This document shows, one piece after another, positions 51,247 to 59,251 of a DNA stretch of 64,000 nucleotides. The notes under the pieces are model-generated. The model made no database searches, was not told the origin of the DNA, and worked only from the letters and a program-made list of their open reading frames with translations. This DNA comes from an uncultured Bacilli bacterium. Lineage in GTDB: Bacteria > Bacillota_I > Bacilli_A > RF39 > UBA660. Each line of letters starts with the position of its first letter. The first letter of the stretch is position 1. The position numbers and the translations under genes were made by a program. The stretch is taken from assembly GCA_944332505.1 (NCBI GenBank), contig CALVKC010000002.1:144276-208275 (forward strand), read 5' to 3'.

Positions 51247-53196
51247 CTAATTATTTAACATATTTAAAAATTCTTGTTCTGTTATTATTTCAATACCATA
51301 CTTTTGTGCGTCTTTATTTTTACTTGAACCACTATCAGGAGTATTTGTTATCAAATATTTACATTTTTTAATACTACTACTTAATTCATAACCATATTTA
51401 GCTATATATTTTTCAAAATCTTTACGTTTCATAGAATATAATGCACCAGTAACTGCCACATATGTTATATCAGTAGTTGGTCTAGTATATATTATTCTTG
51501 TATTAGAATAGTCTTCATTAAATAAATATCTTAATACACTAAATTTATGTATATTACATAAAATAGTTTCAGTTGTAGCCTCTTTTACTAGTTCTAATAA
51601 TCTCAATTCTACCCAATCATTATCACTACCAAATATGGTAGGTTTATTATTCTCACCTAATTTAACAGTCACACCACTATATATTGGCATTATACTTAAT
51701 AGCAATAATTGATACACCAAATCAAAGTGTGCAGACAAGATTTTTGCTGTTTTCTCACCTAATCTAGGTATATTTAATCCAACAAGTGCATTTTCCATAG
51801 AAACTTGTTTAAAATACAAGGCTTCAAAAAAATCTTTAACTTTATGTTCTGTTATTGATAATTTTCTTGTATTCAAATCTTGCCACACAAAATCCTGTTT
51901 AGCATACAAAGTATCTATATCATTAATTCCATACATATCTAAATACTGTTTCATTAATGTCCATTGTAATCCGTCAGTTTTACCCACATTCTCACACCAC
52001 TGCTGTAAATCACTTAATTTAATATTGGCACAATTTGAATTATTACATTTTAAATCTACACCTTCCCACACTAAATCTTGTCCACACATAGGGCATTTAG
52101 TTGGTAATGATACTTCATAAGGCTGTAATACACTTAAAATTTGTGGTATTACCTCATTACTACGACATATCTCAATTTCAGCACCCTTTCCTAATTCCAT
52201 ATCTTGAACCCATTTAGCATTATTACAAGTAGCTCTTTCTACAATAGCACCACTTAATTCAACTGGTTCTATCACTGCAACAGGAACTAATCTTTGAGTT
52301 CTTGATAATTCCCACTCTATATTCTTTATAACAGTTGTAGTACTCTCTGCTGGAAATTTAAACGCAATCTCATCAAAAATATACCCATTTGATATATTAT
52401 CATATACAATATCAGGACTAGTTAAAACTAAACCATCTAAACCATACCCCAACTTTTTAAAATCATTAAATGTAGATAAATGATATGTTTCCCAAGATGA
52501 TTTATTTAACACAGGGTAATAATATATTGGAATACAATGTTTAAAATTTGCTTTTAACCACTGTAACATATCTTCTCGTTTTGTAAAAAAGGTTTGTTTA
52601 TTTTCTTGACCAACAACCTTATATACTACCATATCTACATATTGTATATCATCATCAAGGTCTTTCCTATTAATAATACCAGCTGCAAAATTTCTTGGTG
52701 CTATTAAATTATTATATTTTTGTTGTAATATTTTCCAATTACTTTCATTAATAATTAATTCCCCTCTTACTGCACCAGTAAATGTTTTATCAAAAATCTG
52801 ATTATCTAATATGTTTAACAATTTATTAGTTATATCTTTCCCATATTCACCATTACCTCTTGTAATACCTCTAACTAATATTCCATTTTCATAATAAGCT
52901 ACTGCTGATAATCCATCTAATTTAGGTGATATATAGATAGTTCGATTAATAAATCTTTCTGGTATATCTTCATATGATTTAGTTTTATCAAGACTTCCTA
53001 TATGTGAATATTTATGTTTAACTTTATCTCCATTAACTTCAAAACCCCAACCAGTTTGTAATACTTTTGATTTTGGGTCTAATAACCTTAATTTATCTAC
53101 CAACATATCAAATTGTTCATCAGATATTTCTGGATTTCCTTCATAATACTTTGTTGAATAATATAAAATTTGAGCTTCTAATTCTTCTTTATTCAT
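51247..53196 (-). CDS. ligA: NAD+-dependent DNA ligase
   Basis: 649 residues, full length. Adenylation lysine in SPKLDGLSAV (K92), then RGELI, EGVDLKCN zinc finger (CPMCGQDL...CNNSNC), helix-hairpin-helix repeats (NALVGLNIPRLGEKTA) and a C-terminal BRCT domain (YVAVTGALYSMKRKDFEKYIAKYG...LITNTPDSGSSKNKDAQKYG). The phage thus carries the bacterial-type ligase. Uses NAD+ to seal nicks in replicated DNA. Terminal gene of its transcript. Confidence 0.95.
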   Translation of the reverse strand: MNKEELEAQILYYSTKYYEGNPEISDEQFDMLVDKLRLLDPKSKVLQTGWGFEVNGDKVKHKYSHIGSLDKTKSYEDIPERFINRTIYISPKLDGLSAVAYYENGILVRGITRGNGEYGKDITNKLLNILDNQIFDKTFTGAVRGELIINESNWKILQQKYNNLIAPRNFAAGIINRKDLDDDIQYVDMVVYKVVGQENKQTFFTKREDMLQWLKANFKHCIPIYYYPVLNKSSWETYHLSTFNDFKKLGYGLDGLVLTSPDIVYDNISNGYIFDEIAFKFPAESTTTVIKNIEWELSRTQRLVPVAVIEPVELSGAIVERATCNNAKWVQDMELGKGAEIEICRSNEVIPQILSVLQPYEVSLPTKCPMCGQDLVWEGVDLKCNNSNCANIKLSDLQQWCENVGKTDGLQWTLMKQYLDMYGINDIDTLYAKQDFVWQDLNTRKLSITEHKVKDFFEALYFKQVSMENALVGLNIPRLGEKTAKILSAHFDLVYQLLLLSIMPIYSGVTVKLGENNKPTIFGSDNDWVELRLLELVKEATTETILCNIHKFSVLRYLFNEDYSNTRIIYTRPTTDITYVAVTGALYSMKRKDFEKYIAKYGYELSSSIKKCKYLITNTPDSGSSKNKDAQKYGIEIITEQEFLNMLNN

Positions 53197-53198
53197 AA

Positions 53199-53471
53199 TT
53201 ACACCTCATTCTCATCTAATATTAAATAATAGCAACTTATTAAATCTGCTATATACCCATATATTTCATCATAATCCTTTGTTTCAAGTACCAATTTCTT
53301 TAAACTTTCTAATGATGATACATAATTAGAATAGTCCTTATTATATAATACTTGTGACCAATTTAACCATACTAAATATTCATAAATTTCAGATAGTACT
53401 AAATCATTATTTGATATATTTATAGATGACCTAATGTGTTTTAATAGTTCTATAAACAATAAATTTGTCAT
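53199..53471 (-). CDS. Small protein of unknown function
   Basis: 90 residues, helical, acidic. No motif recognised. Two bases before ligA start, so cotranslated with it; starts after the GGGAG site downstream of the 53493 promoter candidate. Confidence 0.65.
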   Translation of the reverse strand: MTNLLFIELLKHIRSSINISNNDLVLSEIYEYLVWLNWSQVLYNKDYSNYVSSLESLKKLVLETKDYDEIYGYIADLISCYYLILDENEV

Positions 53472-53492
53472 AATACACCACTACTCCCATAT

Positions 53493-53505
53493 ATTATAAT
53501 ATCAC
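53493..53505 (-). promoter_or_regulatory. AGGTGATATTATAAT extended -10 promoter
   Basis: Minus strand TTAGGTGATATTATAAT, containing TG-A-TATTAT (53496-53501) and an overlapping TATAAT (53493-53498). It follows a terminator and drives the ligA operon. Confidence 0.5.
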
Positions 53506-53510
53506 CTAAT

Positions 53511-53539
53511 GAAAAATGAGAGTTTTTATAAACTCTCAT
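53511..53539 (-). terminator. Intrinsic terminator
   Basis: Perfect 10-bp stem ATGAGAGTTT (arms 53516-53525 and 53530-53539), 4-base loop, then TTTTTC. It includes the end of the 53526-54527 gene. Confidence 0.75.
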
Positions 53540-54527
53540 CTTCATATATATTTTTATTTCTATACTTTAAATATTTAATTGCTAGTATCTTTTCTTCACG
53601 TTGTGTCCAATTTAAACCCTCAAATAAATCATTAAATTTATCTCTATCTTTAACAGGCATAGCATAATCATCTATACGTAAATTACATAAATATGATAAT
53701 GGGTAAGATACTTCAATGCTTTTATTATTATACTTAAATCCAATAATAACATTTTTCATTTCCCAGTGCTCTTTTGCAACACTTACAATAGATTTTAATT
53801 TTTTTAATTGCGAAGAATTATCATATTTATCATTATCTATATCATTACAAATATCTTGTATTTTATCTTTTTCAATTAGTCTAAATCCTATATATTCTTT
53901 TAAAGAACATTTAATATCAGGAATACCACTATAATTACTACATACTCTATATTCTTTTTCATAATTTAATTTAAAATTTATAATATTAGTTATATATTGT
54001 TCTTTATCAATTATATAATTACAAATATCATCTAAATTAGTAGTGACTGTGTCAATAGTAAACTTTATATCATCTCCAAGTGCCACATTACCTATATAAA
54101 AATCTTTTGCTTTCTCATAAAGACTTATTATATTATTATCATAACTATAAAATTGTTCAGCAATATTCTTTGCCCAACCCTTTAAATATTCAGCATAGTC
54201 CTCTATATACTTATTATATGCTTTATTTATGTCAGTTTGTATAGTATTTTTTAAGTCAGAAAGTAAGACCTTTTTATAATTGCTATTAGTATATAAAACA
54301 TTATAGTAATCAGATACAACATATAATACTTCCTCTTTTGTGTCAAACATACCTACAAATCTAAATGTATAATTACTTATTAAATCTGTTGTAGGTGAAA
54401 TATCTCCCTCATATATTAAATGAAATCTTGATAGATACGTATATGAAACTAATCCATAAGTATGATTATACTTCTCATATGAAAAATCTCTAAAACAACC
54501 CTTTAAAAATAAATCCAAACCTTCCAT
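53526..54527 (-). CDS. Protein of unknown function
   Basis: 333 residues. Alpha/beta, Tyr- and Asn-rich, with one cysteine cluster (YRVCSNYSGIPDIKCSLKEY). No family recognised. GGGGG ribosome site. Cotranscribed with 54541-54762. Confidence 0.65.
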   Translation of the reverse strand: MEGLDLFLKGCFRDFSYEKYNHTYGLVSYTYLSRFHLIYEGDISPTTDLISNYTFRFVGMFDTKEEVLYVVSDYYNVLYTNSNYKKVLLSDLKNTIQTDINKAYNKYIEDYAEYLKGWAKNIAEQFYSYDNNIISLYEKAKDFYIGNVALGDDIKFTIDTVTTNLDDICNYIIDKEQYITNIINFKLNYEKEYRVCSNYSGIPDIKCSLKEYIGFRLIEKDKIQDICNDIDNDKYDNSSQLKKLKSIVSVAKEHWEMKNVIIGFKYNNKSIEVSYPLSYLCNLRIDDYAMPVKDRDKFNDLFEGLNWTQREEKILAIKYLKYRNKNIYEDESL

Positions 54528-54540
54528 ATATAAATTCCCC

Positions 54541-54762
54541 CTATTTATTATATAAATTTTGTAATATTTCCTGAATATGATTACTTAAATCTGCTTTATC
54601 AAGACTAATTTTAACCCCATTACCTACTACTTTAAATTGTTTTGCAAATTTATATTTTGCAGTACTAATAGCGTCTTGTATAGTTTTAGCTCGAATATCA
54701 TAATGTTTTATATATAAATTAGACCTAACAATAAGTTTATATACTTGCATTTCAACTGGCAT
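54541..54762 (-). CDS. Small protein of unknown function
   Basis: 73 residues from ATG 54762, with GGGGG just upstream (an earlier in-frame ATG at 54777 precedes that site). Basic beta-alpha-beta (MQVYKLIVRSNLYIKHYDIRAKTIQDAISTAKYKFAKQF), resembling a small double-stranded-RNA-like or ferredoxin-type fold. First gene after the 54794 promoter. Confidence 0.65.
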   Translation of the reverse strand: MPVEMQVYKLIVRSNLYIKHYDIRAKTIQDAISTAKYKFAKQFKVVGNGVKISLDKADLSNHIQEILQNLYNK

Positions 54763-54793
54763 AATAATAACCCCCATAATATAATCTACTATA

Positions 54794-54822
54794 ATTATAT
54801 CATAGATTTTAAAATATGTAAA
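54794..54822 (-). promoter_or_regulatory. Sigma-A-type promoter
   Basis: -35 TTTACA at 54817-54822, 17-base spacer TATTTTAAAATCTATGA, -10 TATAAT at 54794-54799. One of the best class I promoters, shares TTAAAATCTATGA with the copies at 1885 and 26453. Confidence 0.85.
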
Positions 54823-54835
54823 TAGTTTTTATACA

Positions 54836-54865
54836 ACAAAAAATGCTAGTTCCTATACTAGCATT
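54836..54865 (-). terminator. Intrinsic terminator
   Basis: Perfect 9-bp stem AATGCTAGT (arms 54842-54850 and 54857-54865), 6-base loop, then T4-6. It ends the exonuclease gene and lies 14 bases ahead of the next promoter. Confidence 0.8.
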
Positions 54866-54875
54866 ACTAATTACA

Positions 54876-55433
54876 TTATTCACTTTGTAACATTTCATAC
54901 AAACTTTTAATTACTCTTGCGTCATATAAAGAATTGTGCTTTTGACCACTTATTGATATATTATGACCTTCAAGTAATAATTCTCTACTATAATCAAAAG
55001 CATTTTTTTCACTTAAATTATATATTCTAGCAATATCTTGATTTATATCGTGACAACTAGCATTTACATTTTGAGGTAAGTCAAATGCAGTACCAAATAA
55101 ATCTATAAATAAAACCATATCATAATGACATACGTCTGAAACTAACTGAATATCATTAAATTGCATTAACCATTCCCTTAAATAATTAGCAATATCTTGT
55201 TTTGTACCAACATAGTAATCATTTTCAGAACTACAAATATCTAATACATTTACATTTCCATACTCAACTGTATTTAATAAAACATTTTCCTTAATCCATT
55301 CATCTATATTCTTATTATTAAAGTCAGTAATTTCTGCATAAAATTCTCTATTATCTTCACTTACTAGACCAATACTAATAAGTTGTGTATCTTTATACAA
55401 TCCTGTAAATTCAGTATCAAAAAATATTTTCAT
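54876..55433 (-). CDS. DEDDh 3'-5' exonuclease
   Basis: 185 residues. IFFDTEFTGL near the start (Asp, Glu), SDVCHYDMVLF in the middle (Asp), and HNSLYDAR near the end (His, Asp) complete the DEDDh set of RNase T/oligoribonuclease-like enzymes. It could degrade RNA or DNA ends; the close similarity to short 3'-5' exoribonucleases makes RNA the more likely target. Last gene before a terminator. Confidence 0.85.
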   Translation of the reverse strand: MKIFFDTEFTGLYKDTQLISIGLVSEDNREFYAEITDFNNKNIDEWIKENVLLNTVEYGNVNVLDICSSENDYYVGTKQDIANYLREWLMQFNDIQLVSDVCHYDMVLFIDLFGTAFDLPQNVNASCHDINQDIARIYNLSEKNAFDYSRELLLEGHNISISGQKHNSLYDARVIKSLYEMLQSE

Positions 55434-55440
55434 AACATAC

Positions 55441-55914
55441 CTACCTATCTATTTCAACAACTTCAACTACATTAGGATTTAACACTAAAATACTATCAAC
55501 GTCCCAACCATATAATTCCCAATATAATGTATTATCTGCACTAATATCTACCTCTATTGCGTCATAATTTTCTTTTAATTGCTCAAAATCCAAAATTGTA
55601 AAAGGTTTAGCAATTTCAAATATATTATCTTCTACTTGTGGTAATGATTTTAATATGTCCACATTATTAATATAAAGTAATCTAGCACTATCACATAATT
55701 TAAAATAAAACCTATCATTACCATATTTATCAAAACCTAATGTATTATTAAAATTATTATCTTTTACCCAATTTTCCCAACCATAAGAACTGTTTATAGG
55801 TGAACCCCATAAACCACCCATTGGTTTTACAAAATTTTCAATATTTTTTATATCTCTAAATAGTGATTTATCATAATTATTACTACCTATATGAACATAT
55901 ATTTTATGTTCCAT
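55441..55914 (-). CDS. Protein of unknown function
   Basis: 157 residues. KIYVHIGSNNYDKSLFRDIKN, KPMGGLWGSPINSSYGWENW and LYWELYGWDVDSILVLNPNVVEVVEI form a pattern I recall from widely spread uncharacterised bacterial and phage proteins. An ADP-ribosyltransferase-like fold is conceivable, but there is no clear catalytic motif. Seven bases from its neighbour. Confidence 0.7.
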   Translation of the reverse strand: MEHKIYVHIGSNNYDKSLFRDIKNIENFVKPMGGLWGSPINSSYGWENWVKDNNFNNTLGFDKYGNDRFYFKLCDSARLLYINNVDILKSLPQVEDNIFEIAKPFTILDFEQLKENYDAIEVDISADNTLYWELYGWDVDSILVLNPNVVEVVEIDR

Positions 55915-55915
55915 T

Positions 55916-56218
55916 TTATAACCCCTTTATTTTTTTCTTAAATTCATCAAATTCAGATTTTTTAATTACAATTTCACTTAATAAATATTCTTTACCTCTT
56001 AACATTTTCCAAGCTAGTTTTAGTCTATGACCTATTGTTCTAAATATACCTTTTTGTTTAGCACTAAATTCTCCTGTTAATATAGATAAATAATATTCTT
56101 CATCTTCTTGAACTTCTTTATCAAATGTGTATTTTTTAATTGCTATGGCTTCATCACAACCACAATTACAATTAACAATTACCATTTTTAATTCATCATC
56201 TTTATTTGAAAATATCAT
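55916..56218 (-). CDS. Small phage protein of unknown function
   Basis: 100 residues. CNCGCDEAI near the start (two or three cysteines) and the basic middle RTIGHRLKLAWKMLRGKEYLLSEIVI are typical of small Firmicute phage proteins of unknown role. First coding gene downstream of the tRNA island. Confidence 0.7.
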   Translation of the reverse strand: MIFSNKDDELKMVIVNCNCGCDEAIAIKKYTFDKEVQEDEEYYLSILTGEFSAKQKGIFRTIGHRLKLAWKMLRGKEYLLSEIVIKKSEFDEFKKKIKGL

Positions 56219-56254
56219 TTTTCGTATACCCCCACATTTTAACTAAAAAATTAT

Positions 56255-56329
56255 TGGTAGCCCGTAGCAGAATTGAACTGCTGACTTTGCCGTGAAAGGG
56301 CAATGACTTAACCTCTTGTCCAACGGGCC
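56255..56329 (-). tRNA. tRNA-Glu (anticodon TTC)
   Basis: Minus strand. Acceptor GGCCCGT/ACGGGCT, anticodon stem TTGCC/GGCAA with loop CTTTCAC (anticodon TTC), T arm GCAG-TTCAATT-CTGC, encoded CCA after A73. GAA is a favoured codon in this AT-rich genome, so the tRNA likely boosts its translation. Confidence 0.92.
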
Positions 56330-56664
56330 ATATACGTGGAGGTTTTGATTTACCTATTTAAAACAAAACTCTACCTTAAAAACAAAAGCCTTCGCATAGA
56401 CACCATATAATAACCATTTTACATTAAAACAGCTCTATATTTAGCCTACCTAAGTCTGTTTATTACGTATGTTTATCAGACCTCGTAGTGCAAATTGTAG
56501 TACCACTTTACACCGCACTCTTTCACTACAAAAGAGCCAAACTCATATGAGCGTCCATTATTTCAAATAGACACATTGTAGGTTTTATAGTGAACCTCTA
56601 ACTATAAACTCACTTATGGCTAGTTTTCAACCAACATATGTGTACAGCAGATATGTCAGCCGCT
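56330..56664 (-). ncRNA. Structured spacer between tRNA-fMet and tRNA-Glu, pseudoknots
   Basis: 335 bases without a gene. Stem TTTATAGT/ACTATAAA interlocks with AGGT/ACCT, forming an H-type pseudoknot. Further on, CTCTTT/AAAGAG holds a loop TGTAGTG that pairs with a later ACTACAA, a second pseudoknot. Other hairpins: GTCTG-CAGAC and CTCATATGAG. A frame AKYRAVLM-stop occurs near GGTAGGCTAAATATAG. The pseudoknots suggest a functional RNA, perhaps tmRNA-like, but no tRNA-like ends were found. Unknown RNA. Confidence 0.4.
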
Positions 56665-56739
56665 TGGTTGCGAAGTTGGGACTTGAACCCAAAGCATTGG
56701 GGTATGAACCCAATATGTTAGCCATTACACCACCTCGCT
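56665..56739 (-). tRNA. Initiator-type tRNA-Met (anticodon CAT)
   Basis: Minus strand. Anticodon loop TTCATAC, stem TTGGG/CCCAA, giving three consecutive G-C pairs next to the loop, the hallmark of initiator tRNA. Position 1 is A facing A72, so the first acceptor pair is unformed, as initiator tRNAs require for formylation. The other six acceptor pairs form. CCA is encoded after A73. D stem GTGT/ACAT, T stem TTGGG/CCCAA, variable loop 4 bases. So a phage-encoded tRNA-fMet. Confidence 0.85.
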
Positions 56740-56742
56740 ATA

Positions 56743-56795
56743 TAAAAAGTATCAATAAAGATAGTTACTAGTATAACAATATTTTTATTGATACT
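56743..56795 (-). terminator. Terminator-like hairpin just before tRNA-fMet
   Basis: Perfect 12-bp stem AGTATCAATAAA (arms 56748-56759 and 56784-56795), then TTTTTATA. It lies 8 bases before the 5' end of tRNA-fMet, so it may be a terminator after tRNA-Thr or a processing stem. Confidence 0.55.
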
Positions 56796-56898
56796 ATCAC
56801 TACATAATCTATATAAACTTGGCAATAGGTTGTATTATATAAAATCACATAGTGAAAAAGAAGTTTTTTATAGCTATTGTTTTAAAACAAAAAGCTAA

Positions 56899-56975
56899 TG
56901 GAGCTCACTCTCGGATTTGAACCGAGGACCTACGGTTTACAAGACCGTTGCTCTGGCCAACTGAGCTAAGCGAGC
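56899..56975 (-). tRNA. tRNA-Thr (anticodon TGT)
   Basis: Minus strand. Acceptor GCTCGCT/AGTGAGC, D arm GCTC-AGTTGGCCA-GAGC, anticodon stem ACGGT/ACCGT with loop CTTGTAA (anticodon TGT), variable loop AGGTC, T arm CTCGG-TTCAAAT-CCGAG, T73 and encoded CCA. Canonical in every arm. Confidence 0.95.
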
Positions 56976-56981
56976 ATATAT

Positions 56982-57037
56982 TGGGGTAATATTATCTTAA
57001 TATAGTAGGTGATTTCTATACATATACCTTTACCCCA
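56982..57037 (-). ncRNA. Compact three-way-junction RNA before tRNA-Thr
   Basis: Minus strand, 56 bases. Closing stem TGGGGTAA/TTACCCCA (8 bp) encloses two hairpins: AGGT...ACCT and ATATTA-AGA-TAATAT. Six bases before tRNA-Thr. It may be a degraded tRNA or a small structured leader. No known family recognised. Confidence 0.4.
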
Positions 57038-57091
57038 GATTTGTGCTTTGTTTTCTCAAAGTGGTTTTTAAAGCTGTCCTGCTTATATAAA

Positions 57092-57247
57092 TTATAATTC
57101 CTCATCAATAACTCTATCTAACAATTCAGCAATTTCATATTCTTCCAAATCTTCGATATTCATATTGAAATGTTCACAAATTGTTTGTGCTTGGTCACGA
57201 GTAATGTGAAATAAGATAGTATCTTGCTCTGGTACACTATTTTCCAT
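57092..57247 (-). CDS. Small acidic protein of unknown function
   Basis: 51 residues (MENSVPEQDTILFHITRDQAQTICEHFN...), acidic helical. Starts at ATG 57247 directly after AGGAGGTGTCAT, one of the strongest ribosome sites of the window. Reads toward the tRNA island, so it is the last coding gene before it. Confidence 0.65.
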   Translation of the reverse strand: MENSVPEQDTILFHITRDQAQTICEHFNMNIEDLEEYEIAELLDRVIDEEL

Positions 57248-57289
57248 ATGACACCTCCTGCTTATATTTTTATATAGTATTTATCTAAA

Positions 57290-58090
57290 CTAGAATGGAA
57301 GACCATCACCATAAGGTGAATAAACTTTAACTTTTTTACCCTCATAAGGTACTTCTATTATTTTTTCATCATCTACAATAGCAGTTGCTGGTGCCAATTC
57401 ATACTCTGTGCCTAATATCTTTATAACTTGTTTTTCAGGTTTATTCAATATTGCTAAACTTTCTACAATATTTTTACCTTTAAGTTTATCTATATATCTT
57501 TGTGGTCCATCATAACTTTCCATAACCATTGTAGCCTCTATATCAGCACAATGCAAAACTATTGACTGAGGACATATTCTAAATAACTTACTAACACGTC
57601 TTTCATCATCATTTGCTGTAAAACCCATATGATTAACAATCATTGCTCTTTCAACTTTTGATAATTGAACACCATATTCATTTATCAACATTACACTTTT
57701 TGCACCGTGACCTAATGGTTCTTGTTCATTCCAAGTGTAATAAGGAACAGTTACCCATTGACCATCTACTTTTGTATTTCTAGTTGAAACTTCATAACAA
57801 TTAACTTTACAAATATCGTGTAAAAGTGCTGTTATCTTGATAGTATCATCATCTAATTCAAAGAAATCCAACCAATGTTTAAAATCATACATAGCATTAT
57901 AAACATTTAATGAATGTTGTAACAATCCACCTCTAAAACTATTATGATACTGTGTAGAAGCTGGTGCATATTTAAAGTCACTTTCATCTAACCACTGTAT
58001 TAAATTTTCTATATTTGGACGCTTTGTACTTAATAATAATTCTTTGTATAAATTCCATTGTTCTTGAATTTGATTATCTTCCATATTCAT
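57290..58090 (-). CDS. HD-domain phosphohydrolase
   Basis: 266 residues. FRGGLLQHSLNVYNAM and ALLHDICKVNCYE carry the H...HD...D pattern of HD hydrolases, with a later H in GHGAKSVMLINEYG and D in LHCADIEATM. These enzymes cut phosphate esters in nucleotides or nucleic acids. The phage copies seen in Firmicutes are of unknown substrate. It starts right after a promoter. Confidence 0.85.
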   Translation of the reverse strand: MNMEDNQIQEQWNLYKELLLSTKRPNIENLIQWLDESDFKYAPASTQYHNSFRGGLLQHSLNVYNAMYDFKHWLDFFELDDDTIKITALLHDICKVNCYEVSTRNTKVDGQWVTVPYYTWNEQEPLGHGAKSVMLINEYGVQLSKVERAMIVNHMGFTANDDERRVSKLFRICPQSIVLHCADIEATMVMESYDGPQRYIDKLKGKNIVESLAILNKPEKQVIKILGTEYELAPATAIVDDEKIIEVPYEGKKVKVYSPYGDGLPF

Positions 58091-58102
58091 ATCTACCTCT
58101 CA

Positions 58103-58131
58103 ATTATATCTTAATTAATTTAATTTGTAAA
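58103..58131 (-). promoter_or_regulatory. Sigma-A-type promoter
   Basis: -35 TTTACA at 58126-58131, 17-base spacer, -10 TATAAT at 58103-58108. Drives the HD-domain gene, the small acidic gene and perhaps the tRNA island, which has no promoter of its own that I can see. Confidence 0.75.
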
Positions 58132-58158
58132 GTAAATTTTAAAATTTGTATATATTTT

Positions 58159-58527
58159 TTATATTATTAGCACCCTCCATAATTCATTTTCAAATATTCT
58201 ATAATAAGAAATATCTTGTTTTTGTATAATTAATTGTTGTGCTTTGTATTTATCATATGTTTTTTGTGTCATACAAAATATACGATTAACTTTTTCTGAT
58301 TTTGATAATTCATCACACATATTTATTATATTTGATAAATTTATATTAAAGGTTTGTGGTTTAACTAGACTAACAGATATTGATTTACCTGTTCGAGTTA
58401 AATAACTTTTACCATTTGGCATTAATAGTCCATATAAAATATACTCATTAAGTTCATTTTCATCACATACTATGGTATCTACACTATTTAATTCTTTTAG
58501 TTTATCTGTTAATTCTTTACCCTTCAA
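58159..58527 (-). CDS. Protein of unknown function, TTG start
   Basis: 122 residues from TTG 58527, chosen because AAAGGGAAC lies just before it and the upstream gene stops at 58529. Longer in-frame starts would overlap that gene by about 90 bases. Mixed alpha/beta. No known motif. Confidence 0.6.
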   Translation of the reverse strand: MKGKELTDKLKELNSVDTIVCDENELNEYILYGLLMPNGKSYLTRTGKSISVSLVKPQTFNINLSNIINMCDELSKSEKVNRIFCMTQKTYDKYKAQQLIIQKQDISYYRIFENELWRVLII

Positions 58528-58528
58528 T

Positions 58529-59251
58529 TTAGTTCCCTTTCTTAAACCAAAATTCATCATAAACTTTTTTAACATTAGGATTTGTTTGATTATAATACCA
58601 TATAGATAATTCATCATATGTAAAACTAGTTCTATCTAATTGTAACTCTCCACATACACATTTATTATCTATTTGAACAATATCTTTTTTAAAATTAAAT
58701 TCAACTGGTTTACCACATACTGAACAATATGACGCTTTCCATTTCTTTATATTATTATTTTTTACATAATCTCTAAAATAATTCCCTTTATATCTTTGAA
58801 ATTTCAATAAATCATCAACCATACGTTTATCATTAATTTGCTTTAATAACATAGTATTTTTTCTATTTGCGTCATTAAAGTAATCAACAGGAATAGTAAT
58901 AGATATACCATTTGAAAAGTTTAATATTGCATTATATAATCCAACCTGTAAAGATTTTAATGTTTGTGCTACTATTGTTTTTTTACCTTCATCTATACCT
59001 ACTAATATTGGTACCTCATAATCATAGTGTTGAACACACGCAACCTCATAATAATATAATAAAGTGCAATCTTCTTGATAATATGTAATAAACTCATTAC
59101 AATTTTCCCAATCTTTTTTTACCTTGATTTTTGGTCTATTTAAAAAAAGTTTTCTATATATTCTATATAATAACTTTTGTTTTTTCACATATATTATATC
59201 ACCTTGTTGCATATTATTTACTTGATATTGACTAGGTTGTGGTATTGCCAT
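58529..59251 (-). CDS. Protein of unknown function with C-terminal zinc ribbon
   Basis: 240 residues from ATG 59251 (GGAAAGGA site). N-terminal MAIPQPSQYQVNNMQQGDIIYVKKQK is followed by a beta-rich section and a CSVCGKPVEF...CVCGEL zinc ribbon near the C-terminus. Could be a DNA-binding or host-interaction protein. No family known. Confidence 0.65.
   Translation of the reverse strand: MAIPQPSQYQVNNMQQGDIIYVKKQKLLYRIYRKLFLNRPKIKVKKDWENCNEFITYYQEDCTLLYYYEVACVQHYDYEVPILVGIDEGKKTIVAQTLKSLQVGLYNAILNFSNGISITIPVDYFNDANRKNTMLLKQINDKRMVDDLLKFQRYKGNYFRDYVKNNNIKKWKASYCSVCGKPVEFNFKKDIVQIDNKCVCGELQLDRTSFTYDELSIWYYNQTNPNVKKVYDEFWFKKGN

Noticed and set aside
56330..56664. Standard tmRNA
   Set aside because: Pseudoknots are present, but no GGGG/CTCC acceptor pair or T arm could be matched to the region, and the AKYRAVLM frame lacks the usual Ala-Ala end.
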